A DNA stretch of 63,180 nucleotides from NCBI GenBank assembly GCA_027624315.1, contig JAQBXX010000006.1, forward strand, positions 1 through 63,180, written 5' to 3'. Source of the DNA: Pseudomonadota bacterium. Lineage in GTDB: Bacteria > Pseudomonadota > Gammaproteobacteria > SURF-13. Numbering within the stretch: the stretch's first letter is position 1; each line of letters starts with the position of its first letter. Shown piece after piece: positions 46,320-55,171 of this stretch. A program made the translations under genes and the position numbers. The notes below the pieces were generated by a model. That model was not told where the DNA came from and searched no databases. It saw only the letters and a list, made by a program, of their open reading frames with translations.

Positions 46320-46886
46320 ATGGTAACGGACAAAGCAGAGCAAATCTCGGCGCTGATGGACGGCGAGCTGTACGGACCTGAGGCCGGGCATGCGATAGAC
46401 GAACTCAAGTGCGACGCCGGGCTGAAAACCTGCTGGGGACGCTATCATCTGATCAGCGATGTGTTGCGTAATCATGCGCCGCACCCTCTCAGGCACGGCG
46501 TGGCGGAGAGCGTGATGTGCCTGATGCGCAACGAACCCCCTCTGCGCGCACGCGGCTGGCGCGTGATACGCTCGCCCCAGATGCTCAAGCCGCTCGCCGG
46601 CTTCGCCCTCGCCGCCTCGGTAGCCGTTCTCGCCATTCTCAGTGTACCCAACACCTTGTTCACACCTCGCAGCACCGACAACTCCCTGCTGGCTGCCGCA
46701 TCATCGACGACACGCCCCGTGGCGGTCGCCAGTGTCAGCAGCGGCGCACATTGGGAGCAGGCCCGGCCCGCGATCGAGTCGCGCCTCAATCACTACCTCA
46801 CCAGCCACAACGAATCCTCTACCTCCGCCGGCATCCAGGGCGTGCTGCCCTATGCCAGGATCGTGGCCTATGATCCCGACAAGTGA
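46320..46886 (+). CDS. rseA: Anti-sigma-E factor RseA
   Basis: A 188-aa single-pass membrane protein. The N-terminal cytoplasmic domain (about 1-80: AEQISALMDGEL, CWGRYHLISDVLRN) binds RpoE. The TM helix lies about 91-112 (PLAGFALAASVAVLAILSV), followed by a periplasmic tail cleaved by DegS in related systems. No DegS or RseP lies within the window. Confidence 0.93.
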   Translation: MVTDKAEQISALMDGELYGPEAGHAIDELKCDAGLKTCWGRYHLISDVLRNHAPHPLRHGVAESVMCLMRNEPPLRARGWRVIRSPQMLKPLAGFALAASVAVLAILSVPNTLFTPRSTDNSLLAAASSTTRPVAVASVSSGAHWEQARPAIESRLNHYLTSHNESSTSAGIQGVLPYARIVAYDPDK

Positions 46887-46934
46887 CGCCTGCGAGTGAC
46901 CCCTGCGAGTGATCGGTCAAGTGAGTTCCTGCTG

Positions 46935-47921
46935 ATGCGCCTGGCGCGGTTTTGCGGTGCCGGCCTGTTACTGCTCGCGCCCCTCAGCCCGCTGTGGGCC
47001 GCCGACTCCGCCAAGGAGGCGCGCGCCCTGCTGGAGAAAATGGCGCAGGCCACGCGCACGCTGAACTACGACGGTACCTTTGTTTATATGCATGAAGGCC
47101 GCCTCATGACGCTGCGCATCCTGCACGGCGCGGACGTCAAGGGCGAACGCGAACGTCTGATTTCATTAAGTGGTGTGCCACGTGAGGTGATGCGCGATGA
47201 ACGCGCGAGCACCTGCATCCTGTCCGATAACCGTAAAGTGGTGGGCAATGTCCGCGCGCGCCGACCCTACAGTGGCGCCTTGACCATCGATGTTGATCGC
47301 CTCGCCAACTATTACGACTTCACACTCTCCGGTGAAGACCGCATCGCCAACCGGCCGGCGCGTAGGGTGGCGGTCAAACCCAGGGATGCATACCGCTACG
47401 GTTATCAATTAAGTGTGGATAGCGCCACGGGTCTGTTATTGAAATCCGACCTTATCAACGAAGAGGGCAAGCCGGTGGAGCAGGTCATGTTCACCAGCCT
47501 CGCGGTGTCGGACGCGCCGCCCGCCGCACTGCAGGAACCCTGTGATTCCGAGCATACGGCACGGCACCTCAAGCGGCATGAGGAGATGGCGTCGCACACG
47601 ATGTCTGTCGATGCAGGCTGGCAAGTCGCGCAGTTGCCCGCAGGCTTTGCGCTCGCCGAGCATGAGAGGCACACTATGCGAAGCAGAACCGCGCAGGTCG
47701 AACACATTATATTCAGCGACGGACTGGCGCGGGTCTCAGTGTTCATCGAAAGGCTGGAGGAAGACGACAAATTTACCGGGTTTTCTCATCGCGGTGCGGT
47801 GAACGCCTTTGGCGTGGTGGTCGACGATCACCAGATCACCGTGGTGGGCGAGGTGCCTCGCGCCACCGTGCAATTGATTGGTGAGTCGATCAGGCATACG
47901 GCTCCCGTAGCACGCCCATGA
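46935..47921 (+). CDS. rseB: Sigma-E regulatory periplasmic protein RseB (MucB)
   Basis: Periplasmic sensor that shields RseA from proteolysis and responds to mislocalised LPS. 328 aa: signal peptide (MRLARFCGAGLLLLAPLSPLWA), LolA-like domain (TLNYDGTFVYMHEGRLMTLRI) and C-terminal RseA-binding domain (WQVAQLPAGFALAEHERH, FSDGLARVSVFIE). ATG 46935 gives a compact signal peptide; GTG 46896 is an alternative with no better ribosome site. Overlaps rseC by four bases. Confidence 0.93.
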   Translation: MRLARFCGAGLLLLAPLSPLWAADSAKEARALLEKMAQATRTLNYDGTFVYMHEGRLMTLRILHGADVKGERERLISLSGVPREVMRDERASTCILSDNRKVVGNVRARRPYSGALTIDVDRLANYYDFTLSGEDRIANRPARRVAVKPRDAYRYGYQLSVDSATGLLLKSDLINEEGKPVEQVMFTSLAVSDAPPAALQEPCDSEHTARHLKRHEEMASHTMSVDAGWQVAQLPAGFALAEHERHTMRSRTAQVEHIIFSDGLARVSVFIERLEEDDKFTGFSHRGAVNAFGVVVDDHQITVVGEVPRATVQLIGESIRHTAPVARP

Positions 47922-48373
47922 TGGAGGAACACGCGCGCGTAGTGGACGTGCAGGACGGCTTTGTGTGGGTGGAGACCGAGCGCAAAAGCACCTGCGGCGC
48001 CTGTTCGCTCAACAAGGGCTGCGGCAGCGCCGTGCTTGCCAGGGTGCTCGGCGCGCGCCGCACACGCATCAGGGCGCTCAACACATTGCCCGCCCATGTG
48101 GGCGATGAAGTGGTGCTGGGCCTCGCGGAGGCCGCCCTGGTGCGCGGCTCGCTTATCCTCTATGCGCTGCCGTTGCTCGCGCTGTTTCTCGGCGCGCTCG
48201 CGGGCGAGTCCGTCAGCCGCCTGCTGCGTCTCGCGCCGGGCGAGACTGCCACAGTAGTGTTTGCGCTCGCCGGACTCGCGGCGGGATTTTATGGAGTCCG
48301 GTATTTTACACGCCGTATCAACAACGACCCGCGCTATCAACCCGTCGTGCTACGACGTGCATGGACGCACTAG
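47918..48373 (+). CDS. rseC: RseC/MucC-family membrane protein
   Basis: A 151-aa inner-membrane protein with an N-terminal cysteine cluster (TCGACSLNKGCG) that may hold a metal or Fe-S centre, followed by two TM helices (about 80-100 and 107-127). The family is a positive modulator of sigma-E in E. coli and links to the Rnf/SoxR reducing system. Coupled to rseB by ATGA overlap. Confidence 0.93.
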   Translation: MMEEHARVVDVQDGFVWVETERKSTCGACSLNKGCGSAVLARVLGARRTRIRALNTLPAHVGDEVVLGLAEAALVRGSLILYALPLLALFLGALAGESVSRLLRLAPGETATVVFALAGLAAGFYGVRYFTRRINNDPRYQPVVLRRAWTH

Positions 48374-48506
48374 TGTCGGCCGCTCCTGCGCTCGCGACAC
48401 TCGTACATCCATGTGCAGCGCGTGAGGCAGGACGCCGGGAGCGACCGGCGTGCATCTGTATTCTCGCGCTAACTCTCATATTCAACACCATACTGCCGGA
48501 GACATC

Positions 48507-49943
48507 ATGAAGTACTTGCCCTCTATTTCGCGCACGGCGCTTTATGTCATCGTGCTGGCCCTCCCGTTCACGGCCGTGCAGGCACGTGAGCTGCCGGATT
48601 TCACCGTGCTGGTGGAAAAGAACAGCGCGGCGGTGGTGAACATCAGCACCACACAAAAGATTCAGCTTCCGCGCGGGAGAATGCCGCACCGCGGCATAGT
48701 GCCACCGATCCCGCAGTCGCCGGACTCACCACCGCTGGATGACCTCTTTCGCCACTTTTTTGGGGACGGCGGCGAAGGCGGTGGCCCGGAAGGTTTCAAC
48801 ACCCAGTCGCTGGGTTCGGGCTTCATCATATCGGCGCAGGGTTACGTGCTCACCAACAATCACGTGGTGAAAAACGCCGACAAGATTGTGGTGCGGCTGA
48901 GCGACCGGCGCGAGTTTACCGCCGAGGTAGTGGGCACCGACGAGCGCAGCGACATCGCGCTGCTCAAGATCAAGGCCGACAACCTGCCGGTCGTCAAAAT
49001 GGGTAACTCCAGCAACGTGAAGGTGGGCGAGTGGGTGTTGGCGATCGGCTCACCGTTTGGTTTCGATCACTCCGCCACTGCGGGCATAGTCAGTGCGGTG
49101 GGGCGCAATCTGCCGTCGGAGAGTTATGTGCCGTTTATCCAGACCGACGTCGCGATCAACCCCGGCAACTCCGGTGGGCCGCTGTTCAATCTCGACGGTG
49201 AAGTGATCGGCATCAACTCACAAATCTTCAGCCGCACGGGAGGTTTCATGGGTCTGTCGTTCGCCATTCCCATGGACGTTGCCATGGAAGTCACCGAACA
49301 GCTCAAGAACAAAGGCCAGGTCTCGCGCGGCTGGCTCGGCATCATCATTCAGGATGTCACGCAGGAACTCGCCGAATCGTTCGGCATGAGCAAGCCGCAG
49401 GGCGCGCTCGTCGCGAAGGTGCTGCCCGGCGGCCCGGCGGAAAAGGCGGGGATGCAAACGGGTGATATCGTGCTGGAGTTCGACGGCAAGGAAGTGGAAG
49501 AATCGTCCAATCTGCCGCGCCTGGTGGGACGCAGCAAGGTGGGTGAGCCGAGCAACGTGAAGGTGCTGCGCAACGGTAAACCGCTCATGCTCAAGGTCAA
49601 GGTGGCCGAGTTGCCGAAGCAAGATGAGATCAAGATCGCAGGTGGTGAACCACAAACCGGCTCCGACAACAAGCTGGGCGTGGTGGTCAGCGAACTTGCT
49701 CCGGAGCAGCGCAAACAGCTTGAGATCAAAAACGGCGTGATCGTGCAGCAGGTGGATGATGGCCCGGCATTCAAGGGCGGCCTGCGCCGCGGCGATGTGA
49801 TCCTACGCATCAATAATGACGACGTAGCGGACACGCAGGCGTTCAACAGGATCGTGAAGACGCTGTCGGCGAGCAAGCCGGTGCGCGTGCTGGTGCAGCG
49901 CGGCAGAGGCACGCTGTGGCTTGCGCTCAAGATGGAAAAATAG
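48507..49943 (+). CDS. degP: Periplasmic serine protease, DegP/MucD (Do family)
   Basis: A 478-aa HtrA protease-chaperone. Signal peptide (TALYVIVLALPFTAVQARE), trypsin-like domain with catalytic His119 (TNNHVV), Asp149 (RSDIALLKI) and Ser222 (NPGNSGGP), and two PDZ domains (about 265-365 and 385-475). ATG 48507 follows GGAGAC. In Pseudomonas the equivalent mucD is part of the algU-mucABC operon; here a 133-bp gap separates it from rseC. Confidence 0.96.
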   Translation: MKYLPSISRTALYVIVLALPFTAVQARELPDFTVLVEKNSAAVVNISTTQKIQLPRGRMPHRGIVPPIPQSPDSPPLDDLFRHFFGDGGEGGGPEGFNTQSLGSGFIISAQGYVLTNNHVVKNADKIVVRLSDRREFTAEVVGTDERSDIALLKIKADNLPVVKMGNSSNVKVGEWVLAIGSPFGFDHSATAGIVSAVGRNLPSESYVPFIQTDVAINPGNSGGPLFNLDGEVIGINSQIFSRTGGFMGLSFAIPMDVAMEVTEQLKNKGQVSRGWLGIIIQDVTQELAESFGMSKPQGALVAKVLPGGPAEKAGMQTGDIVLEFDGKEVEESSNLPRLVGRSKVGEPSNVKVLRNGKPLMLKVKVAELPKQDEIKIAGGEPQTGSDNKLGVVVSELAPEQRKQLEIKNGVIVQQVDDGPAFKGGLRRGDVILRINNDDVADTQAFNRIVKTLSASKPVRVLVQRGRGTLWLALKMEK

Positions 49944-49954
49944 AAGACTTACTG

Positions 49955-50836
49955 TTACCCTTCCCCTGCCAAGGGGGAGGGTTTTGTCTTGCCTAGCAGC
50001 TCCCCCATCTTTACCACTGTATCGGCACAGAGGCCGTCATGCCACGCAGTGCGTCCCGCGCCGAACAGTACGATCACGGTCGAGCCCATATTGAAGCGCC
50101 CCATCTCCGCGGCGCGTTCAAGCCGGATATCCTTATCCTGGTAATTCCACTGCCGTACCGTTTTGCCGAACGGCGGCGTGACGGCGCCCGACCATACCGT
50201 TTCAATGCTGGCGACAAACAGCGCGCCGACCAGTACCAGCGCCATCGGCCCGGCGTCCGTATCGAAAATGGCAATCACACGCTCGTTGCGCGCAAACAAA
50301 CCCGGAACGACAGATGCGATGCGCGTGTTTACACTGAACAAACGGCCCGGCACATACACCATCTCGCGCAGTCGTCCGCTGAGCGGCATGTGGATGCGGT
50401 GATAATCCTTGGGCGCGAGATAGAGCGTGGCGAATTGTCCGTTATGAAACGGCGCAGCGCGCGTGCCGGAACCGCCCAGTAAATCCTCAAGACCGAACGT
50501 ATGGCCCTTGGCCTGAAAGATGCGGCCACCTTCAATTGCGCCCAGCTGGCTCACCGCGCCGTCCACCGGGCAGGCGATGTCGTCTGCGCCGTGCACGACG
50601 GGGCGTGCGTTCGCCTTCAGCGCGCGCGTGAAAAAACTGTTGAAGGTTGCATATGCAAGCGGGTCGGGTTGTGCGGCGATGCTCATGTCCACGTCGTAGC
50701 GGCGGATGAACCAGCGGATCTGCCACTCCTTCCACACCCGCAGCCGACAGCGGGTGAGGGCGTGCATGAGGCGCGACAGCATGTGCTGTGGCAGCATATA
50801 TTGCGGCAGGGTTTTGAAAAAATCGCTAATGGTCAT
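49955..50836 (-). CDS. psd: Phosphatidylserine decarboxylase proenzyme
   Basis: Makes phosphatidylethanolamine at the inner membrane. The 293-aa proenzyme self-cleaves at the GST motif (GRFNMGSTVIVLFG), leaving a pyruvoyl group on the alpha chain. HIPLSGRL-like HMPLSGRLREMVYVPGRLFSVN and the N-terminal NSFFTRALK are typical. The last eight residues (PSPLAGEG) are written in a hairpin repeat. It follows mogA on the same strand. Confidence 0.95.
   Translation of the reverse strand: MTISDFFKTLPQYMLPQHMLSRLMHALTRCRLRVWKEWQIRWFIRRYDVDMSIAAQPDPLAYATFNSFFTRALKANARPVVHGADDIACPVDGAVSQLGAIEGGRIFQAKGHTFGLEDLLGGSGTRAAPFHNGQFATLYLAPKDYHRIHMPLSGRLREMVYVPGRLFSVNTRIASVVPGLFARNERVIAIFDTDAGPMALVLVGALFVASIETVWSGAVTPPFGKTVRQWNYQDKDIRLERAAEMGRFNMGSTVIVLFGAGRTAWHDGLCADTVVKMGELLGKTKPSPLAGEG
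49958..49985 (+). terminator. Hairpin terminator after degP
   Basis: CCCTTCCCC (49958-49966) pairs with GGGGGAGGG (49973-49981) with one T-G pair, followed by TTTT. It also encodes the final residues of the convergent psd gene (PSPLAGEG), a typical read-through of this dispersed hairpin. Confidence 0.75.
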
Positions 50837-50878
50837 GATTTGAGATGCAGTGGGATCCAGGTTGTCACTTATAACTGG

Positions 50879-51418
50879 CTACTGTTTTTTCGGACGAAAG
50901 GCAGTGAGTATTTCGGGATGGGTTTCCAGATACGGCCCGCCGATGAGGTCGATGCAATACGGCACAGCGGGGAATACCGCCTGCAGACAATCGTTGATGG
51001 ACGAAGGTTTGCCCGGCAGATTGATGATAAGCGTCTTGCCGCGGATGCCCGCGATCTGGCGCGAGAGGATCGCGGTCGGCACCACCTTGAGCGACACGGC
51101 GCGCATCTGTTCGCCGAAGCCGTCGAGAATCTTGTCGCACACTGATGCAGTGGCCTCCGGCGTGATGTCGCGCGGCGCAGGGCCGGTGCCGCCGGTGGTC
51201 ACCACGAGACAGCAGCCCTGCACGTCGCACAAGTCCTTGAGTGTTTCCTCGACCTCCGGCTGCTCGTCGGGAATCACGCAGCAAAACGCCTCCCACGGTG
51301 TGGCGAGAATCTTCTCCAGCGCCTCGCGGATAGCCGGGCCGCCCAGGTCTTTATAAACGCCACGGCTCGCGCGGTCAGAGACGGTGACGATGCCGATGCG
51401 TATGGGTGCGCTTGTCAT
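50879..51418 (-). CDS. mogA: Molybdopterin adenylyltransferase
   Basis: A 179-aa MogA/MoaB-family protein that adenylylates molybdopterin before molybdenum insertion. Motifs: IGIVTVSDRASRGVYKD, TTGGTGPAPRDITPEAT and NLPGKPSSINDC. Length and YKDLGGPAI favour MogA over MoaB. The ATG overlaps the stop of the upstream transferase gene by four bases, so it is coupled to two arsenosugar-type glycosyltransferase genes, an unusual partnership. Confidence 0.9.
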   Translation of the reverse strand: MTSAPIRIGIVTVSDRASRGVYKDLGGPAIREALEKILATPWEAFCCVIPDEQPEVEETLKDLCDVQGCCLVVTTGGTGPAPRDITPEATASVCDKILDGFGEQMRAVSLKVVPTAILSRQIAGIRGKTLIINLPGKPSSINDCLQAVFPAVPYCIDLIGGPYLETHPEILTAFRPKKQ

Positions 51419-52062
51419 GTGTTTATTAGCTCGCGCAGTAATTTTTGCATGAACGGGTGTTCGAGGTCTTCGGGCCGATCCACGTCCCAGTGTACGGGCA
51501 GCTCATGCGCGCGCCATTGTAACTGCTGGAGGCGCTCGCGCGTAAGGGCGAGCACGCGCGATGTACCCCAGGGGATGTTTTCGAACAGCACAGGCGAGAC
51601 GTGAGTCAGGCCCAGCAAGACATAACCCCCGTCCTGCGCCGGGCCGAGTACGGCATCGAAGCCGCCGCTGAGTGCGGTGAGCGCGGCCTCAAGGTCTAAC
51701 GCAGTGAGCAATGGGCAGTCACTGCCGATGATGATGGCCTGTTTACCGTGCCGCAACGCAGTATCGAAGGCATGCATCATGCGGTCGCCGAGATCGCGGC
51801 CGTGTTGTGCGTGCAGGGTAACGCCGAAATCCTCCGCGCACTGTTTGAAAAAAGGGTGCTCCGTAGCGGGTGCGCACCAGAGTTGCACCGGACAGAGCCC
51901 GGCGTTCGATGCAGTGGCGAGCGTGTGGCGCACGAGGCGTGCGTGTAACTCCGTCGCGGCGGTCGCGCTGAGCACCGGAAGCAGGCGTGTCTTCACCCCA
52001 CCCGCAATTGGCGCCTTGGCGAATACCATGATGACGGCATCGGGAAATTGCACCGCGCTCAC
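51415..52062 (-). CDS. Arsenosugar-associated transferase 1 (TIGR04282-type)
   Basis: A 215-aa nucleotidyltransferase/glycosyltransferase-like protein: VIMVFAKAPIAGGVKTRLLP, IIIGSDCPLLTALDLEAAL, DAVLGPAQDGGYVLLGL, IPWGTSRVL. This family (transferase 1, rSAM/selenodomain-associated) co-occurs with ArsS-type radical SAM proteins. Start GTG 52062 overlaps the upstream stop (GTGA); the longer frame has no family similarity there. The arsS gene lies about 28 kb away in this window. Confidence 0.88.
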   Translation of the reverse strand: MSAVQFPDAVIMVFAKAPIAGGVKTRLLPVLSATAATELHARLVRHTLATASNAGLCPVQLWCAPATEHPFFKQCAEDFGVTLHAQHGRDLGDRMMHAFDTALRHGKQAIIIGSDCPLLTALDLEAALTALSGGFDAVLGPAQDGGYVLLGLTHVSPVLFENIPWGTSRVLALTRERLQQLQWRAHELPVHWDVDRPEDLEHPFMQKLLRELINT

Positions 52063-52739
52063 GGACGATAACGCTTGGCGATCCGGGATGGGTCTACGCC
52101 CAGCGCATAGGCGAGGCGCAGCCACCACATGAGCAGGATGGTGCGCATGAGCCCGCGCTGTTCCCAGCGGCGGCTGGAAGTGACGACGCGTGCGCGCAGG
52201 CACAGCGGGGGCCCGAGTCTTTTCAGTGCGCGCGAGAGGGCGATGTCCTCCATCAAGGGGATGACGGGGAAACCGCCGGCATGCTGGAATGAGTCACGGC
52301 GCACGAAGATGGCCTGGTCGCCGGTAGCGATGCCGGTGAGGCGCGAGCGCCAGTTCATCATCCATTCGACGATACGGAGCAGCGGGTGCGTGCCCGACAG
52401 GCGTACATCAAACCGCCCCCACTGCCGTTTTTCCAGGGCGCTGAGTATCAGCCTGTCGGCATCGGGTGGTAACTGCGTGTCCGCATGCAGGAATACCAGT
52501 GCCTGGCCGTGTGCCGCCTGGGCACCCGCGTTCATCTGCAGGGCGCGCCCACGGCTGCTGTGGATCACTCTATCAACCCAGGGCTGGGCCAGCGTAACGG
52601 TGGCGTCCTGGCTGCCGCCGTCCGCCAGGATGATTTCATGCCCGCGACGGCGCAGTATTTGCAGATGCTGCAATGATTCAGCGACGCCGCTTGCCTCGTT
52701 GAGCGCGGGGATGATGATGCTCAGGTGTGCGTCGCTCAT
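52059..52739 (-). CDS. Arsenosugar-associated glycosyltransferase 2 (TIGR04283-type)
   Basis: A 226-aa GT2-fold transferase: LSIIIPALNEASGVAESL, IILADGGSQDAT, ALVFLHADTQLPPDADR (DxD-like), TGIATGDQAIFVRRDSF and GGFPVIPLMEDIALSRALKR. The family (transferase 2, rSAM/selenodomain-associated) pairs with TIGR04282 proteins in arsenosugar gene sets. First gene of the transferase-transferase-mogA unit. Confidence 0.9.
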   Translation of the reverse strand: MSDAHLSIIIPALNEASGVAESLQHLQILRRRGHEIILADGGSQDATVTLAQPWVDRVIHSSRGRALQMNAGAQAAHGQALVFLHADTQLPPDADRLILSALEKRQWGRFDVRLSGTHPLLRIVEWMMNWRSRLTGIATGDQAIFVRRDSFQHAGGFPVIPLMEDIALSRALKRLGPPLCLRARVVTSSRRWEQRGLMRTILLMWWLRLAYALGVDPSRIAKRYRP

Positions 52740-52833
52740 GCGACTAGGGTACCGAAGATTACGCAGGACGCCAAGCGTGGACGGGCGAGATGGAATAGAG
52801 GGTTGCGCGATGTTACAATGCGCACGTTTCGAT

Positions 52834-52909
52834 GGGGCGGTAGCTCAGCTGGGAGAGCGCTGCGTTCGCAATGCAGAGGTCGGGAGTTCGATCCTCCTCC
52901 GCTCCACCA
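52834..52909 (+). tRNA. tRNA-Ala (anticodon CGC)
   Basis: 76-nt cloverleaf with encoded CCA. The acceptor GGGGCGG / CCGCTCC has the G3-T70 pair that identifies alanine tRNA. D arm GCTC..GAGC, anticodon stem CTGCG/TGCAG with loop TTCGCAA (anticodon CGC), T arm GGGAG TTCGATC CTCC-type. Confidence 0.93.
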
Positions 52910-53397
52910 TTCAATAATCCAATCAAGTCCAATAACATCCATAATGGACTTCACTCGCTTTCGTAGACATTTCTCAGCTTCCGGTTGGTAGCTGTTCGAA
53001 TGGCACAATGCCGAAATGGCAGCCGGGGCTGCGTATCTGAACAACCTTCACGGTGGCGAAGGCAGTGCGCGGGGTATCAAAGAAAAGCGCAGGTATCTTT
53101 GGCGATATTAAAGAATGGTCTGTTTATACTCTGGAGATGCAAGGTTCATAACCCCTCCTTGATTTAACCGACCTGGTATATACTGACTAATTGGCGTAGG
53201 TTTTTTATAGGTTCCATAAGAAGTCGTTAATGTTCCTGATAGATCCACGCGAAGCCAAGCAGTTGTGGGGGGTAACAGGCACGGAAAACCTGGACACATG
53301 CAAGCATTCATGAGGCTTTCAGCCTGTTGTTCGAGTGACCTCCGCCCACCATATCAACCTCATAAACCCGGCTGCGACCGGCCACCTGCCTATCATC
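52910..53397. other. Intergenic stretch between two tRNA genes
   Basis: About 490 bp with no convincing gene. A short open stretch around 53016-53110 (reading ..YLNNLHGGEGSARGIKEK..) ends at TAA and matches nothing I recognise; it may be a gene remnant. Base composition is more AT-rich than neighbouring genes. No repeat family of this window is present. Confidence 0.5.
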
Positions 53398-53471
53398 GCC
53401 CCGGTAGCTCAGCTGGATAGAGCATCCCCCTCCTAAGGGGAAGGTCGGACGTTCAAATCGTCTCCGGGGCA
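53398..53471 (+). tRNA. tRNA-Arg (anticodon CCT)
   Basis: Cloverleaf with acceptor GCCCCGG / CCGGGGC, D arm GCTC..GAGC, anticodon stem TCCCC / GGGGA with loop CTCCTAA (anticodon CCT), and T arm with TTCAAAT loop. CCA is not encoded (ACTT follows). Such Arg-CCT genes are frequent integration sites, but no element is seen here. Confidence 0.93.
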
Positions 53472-53482
53472 CTTTCCTGAAC

Positions 53483-54073
53483 ATGAAACCCTACTCCCCG
53501 TCTTCGGATGAGAACAAGGAGCCTATCCTCACCGTGCTGCGCGAGGTATTCGCGGACACGGATACGGTGCTGGAAATCGGCAGCGGCACCGGGCAGCACG
53601 CGGCGTATTTTGCAAAACACCTGCCGCATCTTGTCTGGCAGGCGAGTGATGTGGCCGGGAGTCTCGCGGGTATCCGGATGTGGCTGGATGAGGCGGCGCT
53701 GCCTAACGTGTTGCCGCCGATGCTGCTGGATGCGGCTGACGAACGCTGGCTGATTAGCCTGGTCAATGCCGTCTTCAGCGCCAACACCGTGCACATCATG
53801 GCCTGGCCGCAGGTGGAACGGATGTTCGCGGGCATCGGCAACGTGCTGCGAGTCAACGGTGTGTTTGCCTTGTATGGGCCGTTCAATTACGGCGGGGCGT
53901 ATACGAGTGAGAGCAACGCGCGTTTCGACGCCTGGCTGAAGGCGTGCGATCCTTTGAGCGGCGTGCGCGATTTTGATGCGCTCGACGCGCTGGCGCAGGG
54001 GCAGGGGATGTCACTCATCAAGGATTACGCGATGCCGGCGAACAACCGTACGTTGGTGTGGCGGAAGGTTTAG
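53483..54073 (+). CDS. DUF938 methyltransferase-like protein
   Basis: A 196-aa SAM-methyltransferase-fold protein: YSPSSDENKEPILTVLREVF, VLEIGSGTGQHAAYFA (SAM motif I), NTVHIMAWPQVERMFAGI, VNGVFALYGPFNYGGAYTSESN and the C-terminal NNRTLVWRK. The DUF938 family is widespread in Proteobacteria with no established substrate. It starts 11 bases after tRNA-Arg. Confidence 0.88.
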   Translation: MKPYSPSSDENKEPILTVLREVFADTDTVLEIGSGTGQHAAYFAKHLPHLVWQASDVAGSLAGIRMWLDEAALPNVLPPMLLDAADERWLISLVNAVFSANTVHIMAWPQVERMFAGIGNVLRVNGVFALYGPFNYGGAYTSESNARFDAWLKACDPLSGVRDFDALDALAQGQGMSLIKDYAMPANNRTLVWRKV

Positions 54074-54098
54074 GGCATGCCCCAGCCCCCTCACCCTA

Positions 54099-54119
54099 CC
54101 CTCTCCCAAAGGGAGAGGG
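54099..54119. terminator. Hairpin between DUF938 and metR (bidirectional terminator candidate)
   Basis: Perfect 9-bp stem CCCTCTCCC / GGGAGAGGG with an AAA loop, between two convergent genes. There is no clear U-tract, so it may be only a dispersed hairpin repeat. Confidence 0.5.
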
Positions 54120-54126
54120 AGTTTCA

Positions 54127-55041
54127 TTACTCCGCCGGTCGTATGCCGCTCAAGGTGCGGAATGAGACATCCCGCGCCGTGTCGATGAAGCTCTGCATAT
54201 AGGGCACGTCGGTTTGTCCGCTGCGCACCGCGCAATAGAGTGTGCCCCACAGACCGTTACGGCCCAGCGGCCTGGCAGCGACGTAATGATATTTGAGGTA
54301 GTCCGCGGCGACCCAGTTCGGCAGCGCGGCCACGCCACGACGGCTCGCGACGAGTTGCACCATCATCAGCGTAAGCTCGGTGCTGCGCAGTGCGGCAGGC
54401 TTGATCTTTGCGGGCTGCAAAAAATATCGGAAGACATCGAGCCGGTTACGCGGCACGGGGTAGGTGATGAGGGTCTCGCTGGCGAGGTCGCGCGGCCTGA
54501 TCCAGGCGCGTGCGGTGAGCGGGTGATCGGGCGCCATCACCAGCAGCGCCTGATAGCGAAACAGGGGCTCGAAGCTGACGCCTTTGATTTTTTTGATATC
54601 GGAGGTGATAACGAGGTCGATATCGCCGCGCGCTAGCGCGGGCAGTGAGTCGAAGTTGAAACCGGCGGAAAGGTCGATCTCCACCGCCGGCCACTGTTCG
54701 CGGAACGCATTGATGCTGGGCATCAGCCATTCGAAGCAACTGTGGCATTCAATGGCGATGTTGAGCCGGCCCGTGCCACCGTGCGCGAGCCCGCCGAGGT
54801 CGTGCTCGGCCTGCCGCACCTCGCCCAGCACTTGTTCGGCCAGACGCAGCAGGCGTTCTCCGGTGGGAGTGAAGCTGATCGGACGGCTTTTGCGCAAAAA
54901 CAGCGCACCGTAGTGCGCCTCGATCGCCTTGATCTGGTGCGACAGCGCGGAAGGGGTGAGATGCAGGCGCTCCGCGGCAAGCGAGAGGCTGCCGCAATCG
55001 CGCAGCAGGGTAAGCGCGCGCATATGACGGATTTCTAACAT
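54127..55041 (-). CDS. metR: LysR regulator of methionine synthesis, MetR
   Basis: A 304-aa LysR-type regulator divergent from metE. The N-terminal HTH (MRALTLLRDCGSLSLAAERLHLTPSALSHQIKAIE) matches MetR closely. The C-terminal effector domain (about 90-290) in the family binds homocysteine. Start ATG 55041; ATGs at 55050 and 55053 add three or four residues. It most likely activates the adjacent metE. Confidence 0.92.
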   Translation of the reverse strand: MLEIRHMRALTLLRDCGSLSLAAERLHLTPSALSHQIKAIEAHYGALFLRKSRPISFTPTGERLLRLAEQVLGEVRQAEHDLGGLAHGGTGRLNIAIECHSCFEWLMPSINAFREQWPAVEIDLSAGFNFDSLPALARGDIDLVITSDIKKIKGVSFEPLFRYQALLVMAPDHPLTARAWIRPRDLASETLITYPVPRNRLDVFRYFLQPAKIKPAALRSTELTLMMVQLVASRRGVAALPNWVAADYLKYHYVAARPLGRNGLWGTLYCAVRSGQTDVPYMQSFIDTARDVSFRTLSGIRPAE

Positions 55042-55053
55042 GCTCGCCATCAT

Positions 55054-55171
55054 AAGTTATTTTCATGATGAATTTTAGAAGATTTAAATTTATTCATAGG
55101 GCAAGTGCCGCTACACTAGGCTCCATCATTGATATTTAGCCAACCGTATTAAAGGCATTGAGGAGCGCATT
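55054..55171. promoter_or_regulatory. metR-metE divergent control region
   Basis: An AT-rich 118-bp gap between the divergent genes. It contains the palindrome TTCATGATGAA (55062-55072) and a TGAA...TTCA pair spanning 55069-55096. LysR proteins bind such T-N11-A-type dyads and MetR favours TGAA/TTCA halves, so this is a plausible operator. No cobalamin or SAM riboswitch was recognised. Confidence 0.5.

Noticed and set aside
55054-55171. Cobalamin or SAM riboswitch upstream of metE
   Set aside because: The gap is only 118 bp, AT-rich and without the conserved boxes; a MetR operator explains it better.
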